Positions 7,784 through 17,494 of a stretch of DNA of 64,000 nt are shown piece after piece. The position numbers and the translations under genes are program-made. This DNA comes from Verrucomicrobiales bacterium (GTDB lineage Bacteria > Verrucomicrobiota > Verrucomicrobiia > Limisphaerales > J093): NCBI GenBank assembly GCA_015075445.1, contig JABTUJ010000020.1, forward strand, positions 62,001-126,000. The letters are read 5' to 3'. The notes under the pieces were generated by a model that made no database searches, had not been told where the DNA came from, and saw only the letters and a list, made by a program, of their open reading frames with translations. The first letter of the stretch is position 1, and each line of letters starts with the position of its first letter.

Positions 7784-9829
7784 TCATGGCAACACCGCGG
7801 CGCAGGCGCGGCGCAGGTACTCCTCGTAGGCCCAGTCGCCACTGCTGCCGGTCTGGCGGGTCACGACCAGGTCCAGACTTGGCACGAAGGCAATCAACTG
7901 ACCGCCCGAGCCGGGTTTGCTGCGGGCGTCGGCCGGGATGCCTTCGCCGCTCCGGCCGCCCTGGCCCTGATGGCGTGCGGGCAGTTCCCAACCGTGCGAG
8001 AACACCTGCGGATTGAGTTGCCAACGCATTTCGGGGGTTTTCACCTCATGCGTGGGCGCGGCAGTCTCGGCAACAAACCACGCCGGGACGACCTGCTGTT
8101 CGCCCCAGCGTCCGCCCTGCAGCAGGCAATACGCGATGCGGGCCAGGTCGCGGGCCGGCAAACCCAAACCATGCGAGGGGTGGCGCCCGATCCGCTCACC
8201 GCCGTCGTAGTACTGGAACCACCAGTGCTCGATGCCGAGCGGCCGGAACAGCACCTCGATGGCGAAGGCGTCGTAAGGTTTGCCGGTGACCGTCTCGCAC
8301 ACCAGGGCGGCATGGGCGAAGGCATGGGTCGAATAGCCGCAGCCCGTGCCCGGGTCGAAGGCCAGTCCCGCGGTGCGCGCGTCCCCGGTGTGACCCAGGA
8401 TGTATTCCCAGGAACCGTCGTTGGGCGCGCCGGTGGCTTCGGGGCAGAGGCCGGAGGTGTGGTTGAGCAGTTGCCGCACGGTGATGCGGGCCTTACGCGG
8501 GTCGCTCAGCGGTTCCGCCCAGGGGAGAAAATCGAAGGCCGGGTCGTCGAATGTCATCCGTTGCGGTGTCCGCCCTTGTTGGCTCTGCTCGGCTGCGATG
8601 GCCAGAACCGTGGCGCAGATCGCTTTCGAGACGGACGCGACCCGGCGCGAGTCGGTTTTCGCACTGTTCCCGCGCTCGACTTCGAGGACGACGTAACCGT
8701 GCCGGATTACCACGGCCGCGAAACCGCGCTGGTCGGATTGGAGCAGCCATTGCTGGAGGTCCTCGAGCCGCGCGGGGTCCATGCCGGCCAGGCGGCGGAT
8801 GGGTTCCGGGTCCTCGAGTTTGCGCCAGCCGCCTTCGGATTCCGGCGGGGGAAAGTAATCCTCGTCGAGGGGCGTCGCGGCGGCGGGGCGGGCGGGGGAC
8901 GTGACCTCCCGGAGCGCGGCGTAGAACACGGGGTCATCGGCCGGGCCTTCGAAGTGAAAGGGGAACGTCTGGTTGCGCTCCTTCAGCATGAGACCGTAGC
9001 CCGCCCCGTTCGCCACGCTGGTGCGGAGGGCGGCGACGGCTGCGGCCCCGGTCTTGTCGTCTTCATTGCACACAACGGGTTTGCCGAACTGCCGCAGTGT
9101 CTGGAGGCGGGCTGGGATTTGCTCCACGCGGGTGTCGTTCCAGTGCGGGAGCAGGAAATCGGCCGCCTCGGCGACTTCCGGGTGGACGGCGCCATTGCCG
9201 TAGCCGCTGGCGGAAACCAGGAGGTGCGGCGCGGTTGCCTTGGCCAGCCGGATCAGGCCGGCCTGGCCTTGGGGACTGCGAATCACCCCATGGACAAAAC
9301 CGCCGTGAGGGTACTCGTTCGCAATCTCGAGAACCACGTTCTGGAAGCCGCGGTCGCGCACCCACCCGGCGGCGTTCACGACGCCGGCGCGGACCGCCGT
9401 CTCGTCTCGCAGGATCGCGGACTGCCGCTGATAGAACAGCCCGAGGATGACGACCAGCCCCTCGCGGTCGCAGGTGCGGATCACGCGTTCGACGCGCGCC
9501 AGATACGCCGGCCGCAGGCTGCCGTCGGGTTCGAAGGCCGAGTTCACCGCGCCTTCGTAGCCGGGCATGCCTCCCTGCAGACAAATCGTGAAGGCGTTCA
9601 CGCCGGCGGCGGCATAGTCCGGCAGGCGCGCGATGAACCGAGCCGTGTTTGCCTCGGGATCGAAGTCGGGCCGGGCGCGGTCCTCGAACACGGCGTTGAC
9701 CATGCGAACGTTCATCAACAATCCCTCGGCCGTGCTGCCGGCGTTGGTGGGGCGATCGTTGATCCGCCATCGGCCGCCCTGCAGCGAGACGCGCGTCTCT
9801 GGATCCGGTCGTGCGGTCAAGGCTGCCAT
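7784..9829 (-). CDS. Glycoside-hydrolase-like TIM barrel fused to a beta-lactamase-family serine hydrolase
   Basis: The 681-residue frame has two halves. Residues of about 20-365 look like a cellulase/mannanase-type (beta/alpha)8 barrel: FTICLQGGMPGYEG, VVILGLFYQRQ, NVVLEIANEYPHGGF (probable acid/base Glu), and KPVVCNEDDKTG. From about residue 400 there is a class C beta-lactamase/DD-peptidase fold: SVSK as the catalytic SxxK, NHTSGL, YST in place of YxN, and GSGGQLIAF near the end. The ATG at 9829 overlaps the TGA of the upstream broken reading frame (TGATG). The upstream sequence RHLFEPLMAALTA is in frame, so this gene may be the surviving 3' part of a longer three-domain gene. Substrate unknown. 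No signal peptide at this start. Confidence 0.6.
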   Translation of the reverse strand: MAALTARPDPETRVSLQGGRWRINDRPTNAGSTAEGLLMNVRMVNAVFEDRARPDFDPEANTARFIARLPDYAAAGVNAFTICLQGGMPGYEGAVNSAFEPDGSLRPAYLARVERVIRTCDREGLVVILGLFYQRQSAILRDETAVRAGVVNAAGWVRDRGFQNVVLEIANEYPHGGFVHGVIRSPQGQAGLIRLAKATAPHLLVSASGYGNGAVHPEVAEAADFLLPHWNDTRVEQIPARLQTLRQFGKPVVCNEDDKTGAAAVAALRTSVANGAGYGLMLKERNQTFPFHFEGPADDPVFYAALREVTSPARPAAATPLDEDYFPPPESEGGWRKLEDPEPIRRLAGMDPARLEDLQQWLLQSDQRGFAAVVIRHGYVVLEVERGNSAKTDSRRVASVSKAICATVLAIAAEQSQQGRTPQRMTFDDPAFDFLPWAEPLSDPRKARITVRQLLNHTSGLCPEATGAPNDGSWEYILGHTGDARTAGLAFDPGTGCGYSTHAFAHAALVCETVTGKPYDAFAIEVLFRPLGIEHWWFQYYDGGERIGRHPSHGLGLPARDLARIAYCLLQGGRWGEQQVVPAWFVAETAAPTHEVKTPEMRWQLNPQVFSHGWELPARHQGQGGRSGEGIPADARSKPGSGGQLIAFVPSLDLVVTRQTGSSGDWAYEEYLRRACAAVLP

Positions 9830-10918
9830 CAACGGTTCGAAGAGATGGCGGCAATACGCCCGTGGAAGGACCGGGGATCGCTGTCCACCTGGTCCAGAAG
9901 GCTGCCGAACCGAACCACCACCAGGTCCAGGCTCGGGACCACCAGGAGGATCTGGTGCCCGGCGCCGGAGCCGAAAAACGCGTCGCGCGGGAGGGCCTCG
10001 CAGTCGCCCTCCTGGTTGCTCCACCCAACCGATGCCACACGGGCCGGGCGTCCGGCGTCGGCGGTCGTCAGACGCCTTTCTCCGCACGAGGAGGCGTTGG
10101 CCTCCAATCGCCCTGGCGCAACATCAGCCTCGAACGCGTGCGCTGCGCGGGCGGGTGCAGTGCCGCCGCCCCAATGAAGGCACCGCAGCGGCAAGCCGTC
10201 CAACGTGCTGGATCAGTCCGTAACCCGCCGACCATCTCGGCGTCGGGTAATCCTGAGCGCCCAGGATGCGTCCCGCAGCATGAACGGATGTCCGCTGAGG
10301 CGGCTCGCGCGTCAGCGGTCACGCACCAGTCAGCAGGGCGATCCCGGGATTGCTGTATTGCATCCGCTCGCCCGGTTCGAACCGGAGCGGCGCCTGAACG
10401 CGCGCCAGGGTGAACGGATCCTCGGGCACGGCTCGGCGCTTCCAGAAATCCCCCTTCCAACCCGTGAGTTTGTCGCGGCAGGCCGTCGGCTTCGGCGTCG
10501 TCGATACCGGAGGTATGCGAACCCAGATGGCGCAGGGTGATGCGCGACATGCGCGAGTCGTTGCGCCAGGACGGAAGGTATTTGGCGGCCGGATCGTCCA
10601 GGGCAAGGCGACCGTCGGACAACGCCACGGCGAGGAGAGGGCGCCAAAGAGGGCTTGGCCAGCGAGGCGGTGTAGTGGGTCTTGTCGACGGCGTGGTCGG
10701 CGCATCCACTGCACACGATGGCGTCGCGGCGGATCGCGAAGGCTTTGGTGCCCGGTCGGCCAGGTCGGTCCGCAGCGCCTGAGCTTGGGAGGAGAAGCCT
10801 GCGGATTCCGGCGCCGTGGGTGCCAGATCCCGCTGGCAGCGGCGGTATTAGCGAGGCGGTCCACGACCAGCAGGGTACCGTGAAGCCGAGGATCCGGCGG
10901 TAACGTGAAGGCCGCCAC
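9830..10918 (-). pseudogene. Heavily frameshifted beta-lactamase-family serine hydrolase
   Basis: The protein sense of a second serine hydrolase is spread over three minus-strand frames. Going downstream one reads KAFAIRRDAIVCSG and THYTASLAKP (catalytic SLAK), then ALSDGRLALDDPAAKYLPSW with ITLRHLGSHTSGI in another frame, then FEPGERMQYSNPGIALLTG in a third (YSN motif). Further on come LMLRQGDW and, in yet another frame, EALPRDAFFGSGAGHQILLV with VPSLDLVVVRFG. At least four frameshifts are needed. It directly precedes, and in part runs into, the fusion gene at 7784-9829, so the two were perhaps one reading frame. Confidence 0.7.
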
Positions 10919-11023
10919 GCTCCGCAGGGAGCTCGGAGGATCAGAGGCTGCATGGTGGACAGGCTATCCCATCCGCGGTGGCGGAGCGAGGGCGAAGGTG
11001 GTGGGGGCAACCCACGACCGACA

Positions 11024-11045
11024 GTAGGCGCCGACGGAGGAGGCG
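11024..11045 (+). repeat. Copy of dispersed repeat family A (variant)
   Basis: The sequence GTAGGCGCCGACGGAGGAGG with a trailing CG matches the family seen intact at 28256, 44345 and 63948, with one short deletion. It lies in the 530-bp gap (10919-11489) upstream of the defence genes. Confidence 0.75.
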
Positions 11046-11108
11046 AGGTCGTTTGCTGCTGGCCCCCAACGGGCGGAGATAAGATCCGGCTGCCCTCGTC
11101 ACGACCTT

Positions 11109-11154
11109 CGAGCTCTGTGCTGAATCCCGGTCCGGTTTTTCAGCACAGAGCTCG
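11109..11154. terminator. Perfect 16-bp inverted repeat
   Basis: Positions 11109-11124 (CGAGCTCTGTGCTGAA) are the exact reverse complement of 11139-11154, with a 14-base loop. There is no strong T-run after either arm, so a simple Rho-independent terminator is only one reading. It could also be an insertion scar or a protein-binding hairpin. No gene overlaps it. Confidence 0.5.
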
Positions 11155-11331
11155 GGAGGACACAGAGAACAACCGCAGCGGACAGCCACCCTTTCGGTAT
11201 CTAGCCTTCTAGGTGCCTCGGCGCAGAATCGAGCCCAGAACGAACGATCCGAAGATTAGTGTCGCACACCCCCCCCCCATCGCCTCCTCACAGAAACCCT
11301 TTGCTGTGCGCGGGCACCCGGCATAGCCTTT

Positions 11332-11352
11332 GACTCGGCGAAAAGCCGAGTC
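11332..11352. repeat. Short perfect hairpin GACTCGGC-GAAAA-GCCGAGTC
   Basis: Eight-base perfect arms surround a five-base loop. It sits about 140 bp upstream of the ptuA start in an otherwise gene-free stretch. Role unknown: it may be a small stem-loop of the leader or an old terminator. Confidence 0.45.
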
Positions 11353-11489
11353 CCAATGGCACCGAAAGAACACGCACCTGCGAACGCGCTGATCTCCGGC
11401 CTGCGAGGCACCGCCAGAGGATTGGATCCGGCCCACCGCCGGGGACGACCGCGCGGGGCTTGAGGCGGCGGCGCTGGATTCCCCCCCTT

Positions 11490-12821
11490 ATGTACCTTCA
11501 GGAACTCCACATCCAGAACCTGCGCGTGTTTGCCGAGGCCAGCGCCACGTTTCTGTCCCCCGAGCGTGCCCGGGGTGCCGAGGAACGAAATGCAGAGGAA
11601 CGAAAGCCGGAGTACCCGAACCTCAACCTTGTCCTGGGGAACAACGGGACCGGCAAGTCCACACTGCTGAAGGCGATCGCCCTCGCCTGCCTCGGTCCCC
11701 TCGCGGAGAAGTTCTCGCCTTACCTGCTCGTGCGCCGGTCGGGCAAGCCGACGCCACGCAAGCGAGCCTCGGCGATCGTGGCAACCGGCCTGCCTGAGGA
11801 CCGCGCCGTCGTCCGGGCACGATTCCAGTGCACCTGGCAGGATGTCGGCGAGAAGAAGCCTTCGGACACGTCCGCGGCGCTCGCGTGGGCCTTCCACATC
11901 AACCGCACGGGGGATGAGGAGTCCGTCGAGTTGCTCTACGCGCCGAAAGGTGAGGTGCCGGAGGCGACGCGGGCGCTGTGGGCACCCATTCACCAGAACT
12001 CGTCCCCCGCCTTCCTCACGGTGGGCTACGGGGCCACGCGACGGGTGGACACCGATCCCAACGCCCCCACACCCGCGCAACGCCTGCGGACGCTGCCGCT
12101 GCGGCACCAGCGCATTCAAAGCCTGTTCACCGAGGGCTACACCCTGGTGCCGCTGGGCCACTGGCTTCCCCAGCTCAAGGCCAGGAATCCGGGTCGCTTC
12201 AAACAGGTGTTCCACCGCATCAACGAGGTCTTGCCCGGCGATATCCGGTTCACCGACCGCTTGGATGGGACGGGCGAGTACCTGTTTGAGCAGCAGGGCG
12301 CCCGGGTCCCATTCGCTGCCCTCTCGGACGGTTGCCGGGCGTACATCGGCTGGGTGGCCGATCTCCTGTATCACATCTGCTTTGGCTGCCCCTCGGGGGT
12401 GAAGCTCGTGGACAATTGCGGCATCGTGCTCGTGGACGAAGTGGATCTGCACCTCCATCCCGACTGGCAGCGAACCGTGCTCCCGCGACTGGCCCAGGCC
12501 TTTCCCCGGCTCCAGTTCATCGCCACGACGCACAGCCCCATTGTCGTCGGCACGCTCCAGCGAGGGAACCTCTGGGTCTGCGAGCCGGCGCCGGACGGCA
12601 ACGGTTCCGTGCTCGCGCAGAAAGAGACCGGCGTGCACGGCCTCAACGCCGATCAGATCCTGCTCACGGAATACTTCGGCCTCAAGACCTCCCGCGCCGC
12701 CCCGAAGGAGCGGCAACTCGATCGCATTGCCGCCGCCGCCGAGCGCAAAGTCCCGGGACAAGGGGCTGCCTTTCTTCGTTCGCTCGTGACGCCGTTGGAG
12801 GACGAAGACCCCCATGATTAG
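11490..12821 (+). CDS. ptuA: Septu defence system ATPase PtuA
   Basis: This 443-residue ABC/SMC-like ATPase is paired with an HNH nuclease, the arrangement of the two-gene anti-phage system Septu. The Walker A motif GNNGTGKST is at 50-58. The signature-like LSDGCRAYIGWVADLL is near 276-291. Walker B IVLVDEVDLHLHP has its DE at 316-317, and the switch histidine lies in TTHSPIVVGTL near 348. In studied systems PtuA forms the ATPase core that holds PtuB. The ATG at 11490 is chosen; an in-frame TTG at 11460 would add ten residues. The last 8 bases overlap ptuB, so the pair is translationally coupled. No reverse transcriptase or msr-like sequence is nearby, so it is not an obvious retron version. 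Confidence 0.82.
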   Translation: MYLQELHIQNLRVFAEASATFLSPERARGAEERNAEERKPEYPNLNLVLGNNGTGKSTLLKAIALACLGPLAEKFSPYLLVRRSGKPTPRKRASAIVATGLPEDRAVVRARFQCTWQDVGEKKPSDTSAALAWAFHINRTGDEESVELLYAPKGEVPEATRALWAPIHQNSSPAFLTVGYGATRRVDTDPNAPTPAQRLRTLPLRHQRIQSLFTEGYTLVPLGHWLPQLKARNPGRFKQVFHRINEVLPGDIRFTDRLDGTGEYLFEQQGARVPFAALSDGCRAYIGWVADLLYHICFGCPSGVKLVDNCGIVLVDEVDLHLHPDWQRTVLPRLAQAFPRLQFIATTHSPIVVGTLQRGNLWVCEPAPDGNGSVLAQKETGVHGLNADQILLTEYFGLKTSRAAPKERQLDRIAAAAERKVPGQGAAFLRSLVTPLEDEDPHD

Positions 12822-13773
12822 CTACCCCATCTCCCACGCCCAGCTCCGCGACGCGATTCGGGCGCGCGACGCCCAGTGGCTCGCCAAGGCGAGGCGGGCG
12901 ACGGCGGCCTGCGTCGCCGCCGGCAAGTACGTCAAGGAGGATGCCGATGGGAAGACGATCGACGGCCTCTGGGGCGATATCAAGGAGGTGTTCATCCGCC
13001 TTCAACACGGCAAGTGCTGTTACTGCGAGCGCCTCCTGGAATCGCCCGCGTTCGGCAGGATCGAGCACGACGTCGAGCATTACCGGCCCAAGAGCCGCCT
13101 ACGGAACTGGTTCACGCCGGCGGTCAAGGCGGCCTTTCCGGACTGGCCGGCCGCATTGGGCCAGAGCGGCGCCCAGGCCAAGGGTTACCACCGGTTCGCA
13201 TTTGACCCGCGCAACTACGCCACCTCCTGCAAGACCTGCAACTCCACGCTCAAGAGCGATTACTTCCCCGTCGCCGGCACGCCCAAGCTGGCGGCCGCCT
13301 CTCCGGCCGGCGCGAAGCGCGAGAAGCCCTACCTGATCTTCCCTGTGGGGGATGGCGATGAACCTGCGGAGAGCCTCATCCAATTCGAAGGCGTCCTTGC
13401 CCAGCCCGTCCATGCCGCCGACACGGACCTCTTCCGGCATTGGCGCGCGCGCGTCACCATCCGCTTCTTCCGCCTGAACCGCACTGCGCCCGAAGGAACC
13501 GCCGGGACCGCGGAGGGGCGGGAGAACCTTTACCGCGGCCGGGCGGAAGCCCTCAGCGCGCTGGCTGATTGCCTGGATGCCATCGAGACGTCCAGCAACG
13601 TTGCCCTGCTGGAAGCTCGCCAGGAGAAGGTGGAACGGCTGACAGCCCCCGCGAGTCCGCACACGAATTGCTGCCGCTCGTTTCTCCGGCTCTGGGCGGA
13701 GCCCGCCACGCGGGCCCAGGCGGTCGCCCTCTGGCTGGCGGCGGAAACGTACCTCCAGAGTCAGCAGCTCTGA
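12814..13773 (+). CDS. ptuB: Septu defence system HNH endonuclease PtuB
   Basis: The 319-residue protein carries an HNH nuclease domain with two zinc-knuckle pairs: C68/C71 in CCYCE and C139/C142 in NYATSCKTCNS. H89 (DVEHYRPK) is the likely general base and N143 the last N/H-type position. This Cys-Cys-HxxP-Cys-x-x-Cys-N layout is that of PtuB and of related phage-type HNH proteins. The C-terminal 150 residues are helical and lack recognisable motifs. It overlaps ptuA by 8 bases (ATGATTAG). It is expected to cut DNA (phage or host) when PtuA senses infection. The frame is intact and both genes appear functional. Confidence 0.82.
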   Translation: MISYPISHAQLRDAIRARDAQWLAKARRATAACVAAGKYVKEDADGKTIDGLWGDIKEVFIRLQHGKCCYCERLLESPAFGRIEHDVEHYRPKSRLRNWFTPAVKAAFPDWPAALGQSGAQAKGYHRFAFDPRNYATSCKTCNSTLKSDYFPVAGTPKLAAASPAGAKREKPYLIFPVGDGDEPAESLIQFEGVLAQPVHAADTDLFRHWRARVTIRFFRLNRTAPEGTAGTAEGRENLYRGRAEALSALADCLDAIETSSNVALLEARQEKVERLTAPASPHTNCCRSFLRLWAEPATRAQAVALWLAAETYLQSQQL

Positions 13774-13969
13774 TGCCGGGCGGTCCGAGGGAGGTCTGGG
13801 GGCAAGGGCGCAGGGTCTTTCGTGGCGGTTCCGTGGTCCGACACTTGGGGTCCACCTCACTTTCATGGGGCGACACAGTAAGGAACGCAGTAAGGAGGAT
13901 CAAAAATTGGCACCGAAACGCTCGTCCAGGAGGGGGACGGAGAACGGCGAGGTTCGGCGGCGCTCGGGA

Positions 13970-14155
13970 TCAGTCCGCTGCCCGTGCTTTGAAGTAGCGC
14001 TGTGGGAAACCTGCGAACTTCTGCAGGATCGTAACGGTGTGCCAGAGCTCGAGGCCGTGCAGGCGGGCCGTCGCGGCGATGAGCCGATCCGCCGGGTTGT
14101 GATGCTCCCATTCCCACAAGGCCGCCTGGCGAGCGATCGGTTCGGTGATCGGCAA
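13970..14155 (-). pseudogene. C-terminal fragment of a VapC-type PIN-domain toxin
   Basis: The minus-strand frame encodes about 61 residues (EPIARQAALWEWEHHNPADR, then LIAATARLHGLELWHT, then FAGFPQRYF). This is the last third of a PIN-domain ribonuclease, including the conserved DPADR-like NPADRLIAATA segment with its acidic residue. The N-terminal half with the first catalytic Asp is missing, and no VapB-like antitoxin frame is visible upstream. I read it as a dead toxin-antitoxin remnant. It lies in the 530-bp gap between the Septu genes and the GH127 gene, which otherwise holds only short repeats (CAGTAAGGA twice at 13878-13898). Confidence 0.65.
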
Positions 14156-14302
14156 CCTCCGTAAGCTCGTTGGGGTCGCATCTCAGCCAAAACCGGGGGG
14201 GGCTGTTGAATCAAATGTTAAGGCACGACCCCCAACGACTGCGCAGGGTTGCGTTCCTGGGTGGGTTGTGGCAGAAGCAGCCATCGCTGCCGAGCCCATG
14301 CC

Positions 14303-16730
14303 ATGAATGCGCGTCACTTTCCCCGATGGAACTTCGTGTCGGCCAGCGTGGTGCTGGCCGCTTTGCTGGTGCCCTGGATTGACGCGCGGGCCGCAGCCCC
14401 GACCCGGCAGGCTTACCGCGTGCCGGATCGGGTGGCGGATCGGTTTGCCCTCCTGGCGCCGGGGGCGGTGGAGCTCTCCGGTTTTCTCGAAGAACGGGTG
14501 AGGCTGAACGCGGAGGCGCGGCTGGCGCAGGTGGACTTGGAGCCTCTCCTGGCCGGGTTCCGCCAGAAACCGGGGAGCCATCCCTGGATCGGCGAGCACA
14601 TCGGCAAGTGGATGCACGCCGCGACGCTGGCCTGGGCGCACGCGGGCCATCCGGGACTCGAGCGCAAGCTTCACTACGCCGCCGCCGAGTTGATGAAGGC
14701 TCAGGAGGCGGACGGTTATCTGGGCACCTACGTTCCCGAGCAGCGGTTTGGCCTTTACCCCGGTGCCGACTGGGACGTGTGGTCGCACAAGTACTGCCTC
14801 ATCGGGCTGCTGACTTACTACGAGCACACAGGCAACCCCGCGGCGCTCGAGGCTTGCCGGCGCGCGGTCGACCTGTTGCTCGCGACCTTTGGCCCCGGGA
14901 GGAAGAGCCTGCTGGCCGCCGGTACCCATGTGGGGATGGCGGCCACCAGCGTGCTGGAACCGATCGTGATCCTGTACCGGTTCACCGGGGACCCGCGCTA
15001 TCTGGAGTTCGCCCGGTACGTGGTCCAGTGCTGGGACGAGGCCAACGGCCCGGCCATCCTGAAGACGTTGCTGCGCGAGAAGAACGTCCAGAGGACCGCC
15101 AACGCGAAGGCGTACGAGATGCTGTCGAACCTCGTCGGCCTCTGCGAGCTGTATCGCGTCGCGGGGAACCCGGAGTATCTCGAAGCGACCCTGAACGCGT
15201 GGCAGGACATTGTGGCCAACCGCCTGTACCTCACCGGCAGCGCCAGCCAGAGCGAGCATTTCCGGGGCGACCACGAGCTGCCCAACGGCGAAGGCGCCAA
15301 CGTTGCCGAGACTTGCGTCACGACGACCTGGATTCAGCTCAACCTGCAGTTGCTCCGGCTCACCGGTGAAGCCCGTTTCGGACACGAGCTGGAACGGACG
15401 TTCTACAACCATCTCGCCGCCGCCCAACACACCGCGGGCGCGGACTGGTGTTATTTCACCCCGCTCGAAGGCCGGAAGCACTACACGAAAGGCATCAATT
15501 GCTGTCACTCGAGCGGCCCGCGCGGGATGGCTCTGGTCCCGTCCGCCGCGGCGTTCGCCTTCGGAACAGGAGCGGAAGCGGGCCTCGCCGTGAACCTGGT
15601 GGAGTTGGGTGTGATCGAGGCGACGGTGGGCGCCCAACGCGTCGGGTTCAAGGTCGAGACCCAGTTCCCTGCCCAGGGGGTTTGGACGTTCACGTTCAGC
15701 GCCGCGCAACCGGCGCAGTTCGCTCTCCGGATCCGCATTCCGGAGTGGGCCAACCGTGGGGCAGTGCAGGTGCAGGATGTGGAGGGGCGCGTGCAAAGCC
15801 GTGTTACTCTCCCGCCCGCGGGGGACGCTGTGAATGGGCCGGGTGCCCCCACCACGGCAGGACGTTTGGGGGACGGATGGTGCAGCCTGCCGACCCGGGA
15901 GTGGCAGCCCGGCGATCGGGTGCGGATGGGGACCGGTCTTTCGCCCCGGCTGATCCCGGGGAGCACGGCAAGCGGGGCAGGCGGCCCGGGCCTGGGGGCC
16001 CTTCATTCTGGCTTACGACACCACCGACAATCCGAACCAGGAAGCTCCGCGGGTCCTGGCGTTTGCGGATCTGACATCCTCGCTGCCGCTCCAGCTTGAT
16101 CCGGGTCAGCCTGGCCGGTTGCGGTTCCTCGCCGCGGTGCGTTCGCCGCGCCGGGAGGACGGCTGGAAGGCGGTGGTGCGGCCCTTTGCGGACGCGGGGG
16201 CCGAGGGTGGGCAGTTTCGCGTGTGGCTGCGGGCGCCCGACGCGCCGCTCCTGGCGCTGAACCTGTCGTTGCTCGCGCCGGGGATCGAGACGCGGTCACG
16301 CCGCGGCAACGTGGAGGGCTCGATCGTGGACGGCGAGGCCGAGACGTTGGTGGTGACGTTCGATGGGCGCAAGGCGGACGAAGACTGGTATGCGGTGGCG
16401 TTGCCGGGGCCGGCGCGGATGGGGCGGTTCGTGTTTGCGCATGGCCGGACGTTCCATGACGGGGGGTGGTTTGACACCACCGCGGGCAAACCCCGCTTCG
16501 AGGTGCGGCGCACCGCGGACGGTCCGTGGGAACGCGTGGGGCAGTTGGAGGACTATCCCGCCACGACGGCTACCGAGTCGGCGGGGCTGAAGTCGGGCCA
16601 AGCGTTCACGGTGCGCTTGGCGGCGCCGGTCGAGGCGGTGGCGGTGCGGGTCGTCGGCCGTCCCGCCTCGGGCGACAACCCGAATCAGGCCTTTTCCTCG
16701 TGCGCCGAACTCGAGGCTTTTCTGGAATGA
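14303..16730 (+). pseudogene. GH127-type beta-L-arabinofuranosidase (DUF1680) with two -1 frameshifts
   Basis: A signal peptide (VVLAALLVPWIDARAAA) leads into a typical GH127 catalytic domain: KWMHAATLAWAH, ADGYLGTYVP, WSHKYCLIGLLTYYE, an ETC motif, and HYTKGINCCHSSGPRG with the paired Cys used by the family for zinc and catalysis. The frame breaks at 15958-15961 (GGGG run; sense continues as GEHGKRGRR) and again near 15985-15998, where it resumes as AWGPFILAYDTTDNPNQE and runs to 16730. Each break equals one missing base. The C-terminal beta domain is well preserved. This suggests either recent inactivation or two indel errors. If repaired, it would be an exported plant-polysaccharide glycosidase of about 809 residues. 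Confidence 0.75.
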
Positions 16731-17485
16731 TCCGCGGTACATCGCGTGAGGCCGCGTGGGCGGCGGGTGCTCCCGATGCGGCCGGGGGCGCGCTGGAGCG
16801 CTGGTGTCCGATGCTGGTGCGTGCGGTGGGTGAGCCGCTGCAGGCCCTGGTCCTCTACGGGGGCATGGCCAAGGGCGAGTTCGTGCCGGGCCATTCGGAC
16901 GTCAACGTGGCGGTGGTGTTGCGGACGGTGACGATCGAGGTCCTGGAACGGGCGGCACCGGTGCTGCAGCAGGGGGGGCTCGAGTTCCGTTTGGCGGCGC
17001 TGCTGCTGACGGAGGAGGACCTGCGGGATACGGCGGACGTCTTTCCCATCAAGTACCTGGACATGCAGCGGCATCACCGGCTGCTCTGGGGGGAAGACCC
17101 GTTCACGAAGGTCACGGTGGCGCGTCCGCAGCTCGTGCTGCGGTGTGAGCAGGAGTTGCGCAATCTGCTGCTGCGGCTTCGGCAGGCTTACGTGACACAT
17201 CGTCAACGCCCGGAAGGCCTCCAGGCCACCCTGAGCCACGCCGTTTCCTCGCTGCTGCTGAACCTCGGAGTACTGGTTGAGCTGAAGACCGGGCAGTGCG
17301 TCGCGACGAAGGAGGCGGTCCTGGACTGCGTCAGCGTCCTGGACCTGCCGCTGGAGCCGCTCCGCCGGGCGTGGGCGCTGAAGGCGGGCGAGCTTCGGCT
17401 GGACGCACCGGCGCTCAAGGCGCTTTACGGCGGCCTGATGGAGGTGGTGCAAGCAGCCGCGGCACAGGCCGCCAGGCTGGACTGA
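16727..17485 (+). CDS. Nucleotidyltransferase-fold (MNT-like) protein
   Basis: This 252-residue protein starts with an ATGA overlap on the GH127 stop. The N-terminal part has the minimal nucleotidyltransferase motif: YGGMAKGEFVPGHSDVNV, near residues 45-62. The usual GS is GG and the usual SDxD is SDVN, so the second metal-binding Asp is Asn and activity is uncertain. The C-terminal half is helical, HEPN-like in general character, with LSHAVSSLLLNLGVLVEL. Coupling to a glycosidase gene is odd. It lies 9 bp before the TIGR04222 gene, so the three genes may share a transcript. Substrate unknown. Confidence 0.65.
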   Translation: MIRGTSREAAWAAGAPDAAGGALERWCPMLVRAVGEPLQALVLYGGMAKGEFVPGHSDVNVAVVLRTVTIEVLERAAPVLQQGGLEFRLAALLLTEEDLRDTADVFPIKYLDMQRHHRLLWGEDPFTKVTVARPQLVLRCEQELRNLLLRLRQAYVTHRQRPEGLQATLSHAVSSLLLNLGVLVELKTGQCVATKEAVLDCVSVLDLPLEPLRRAWALKAGELRLDAPALKALYGGLMEVVQAAAAQAARLD

Positions 17486-17494
17486 GGCGACGCC

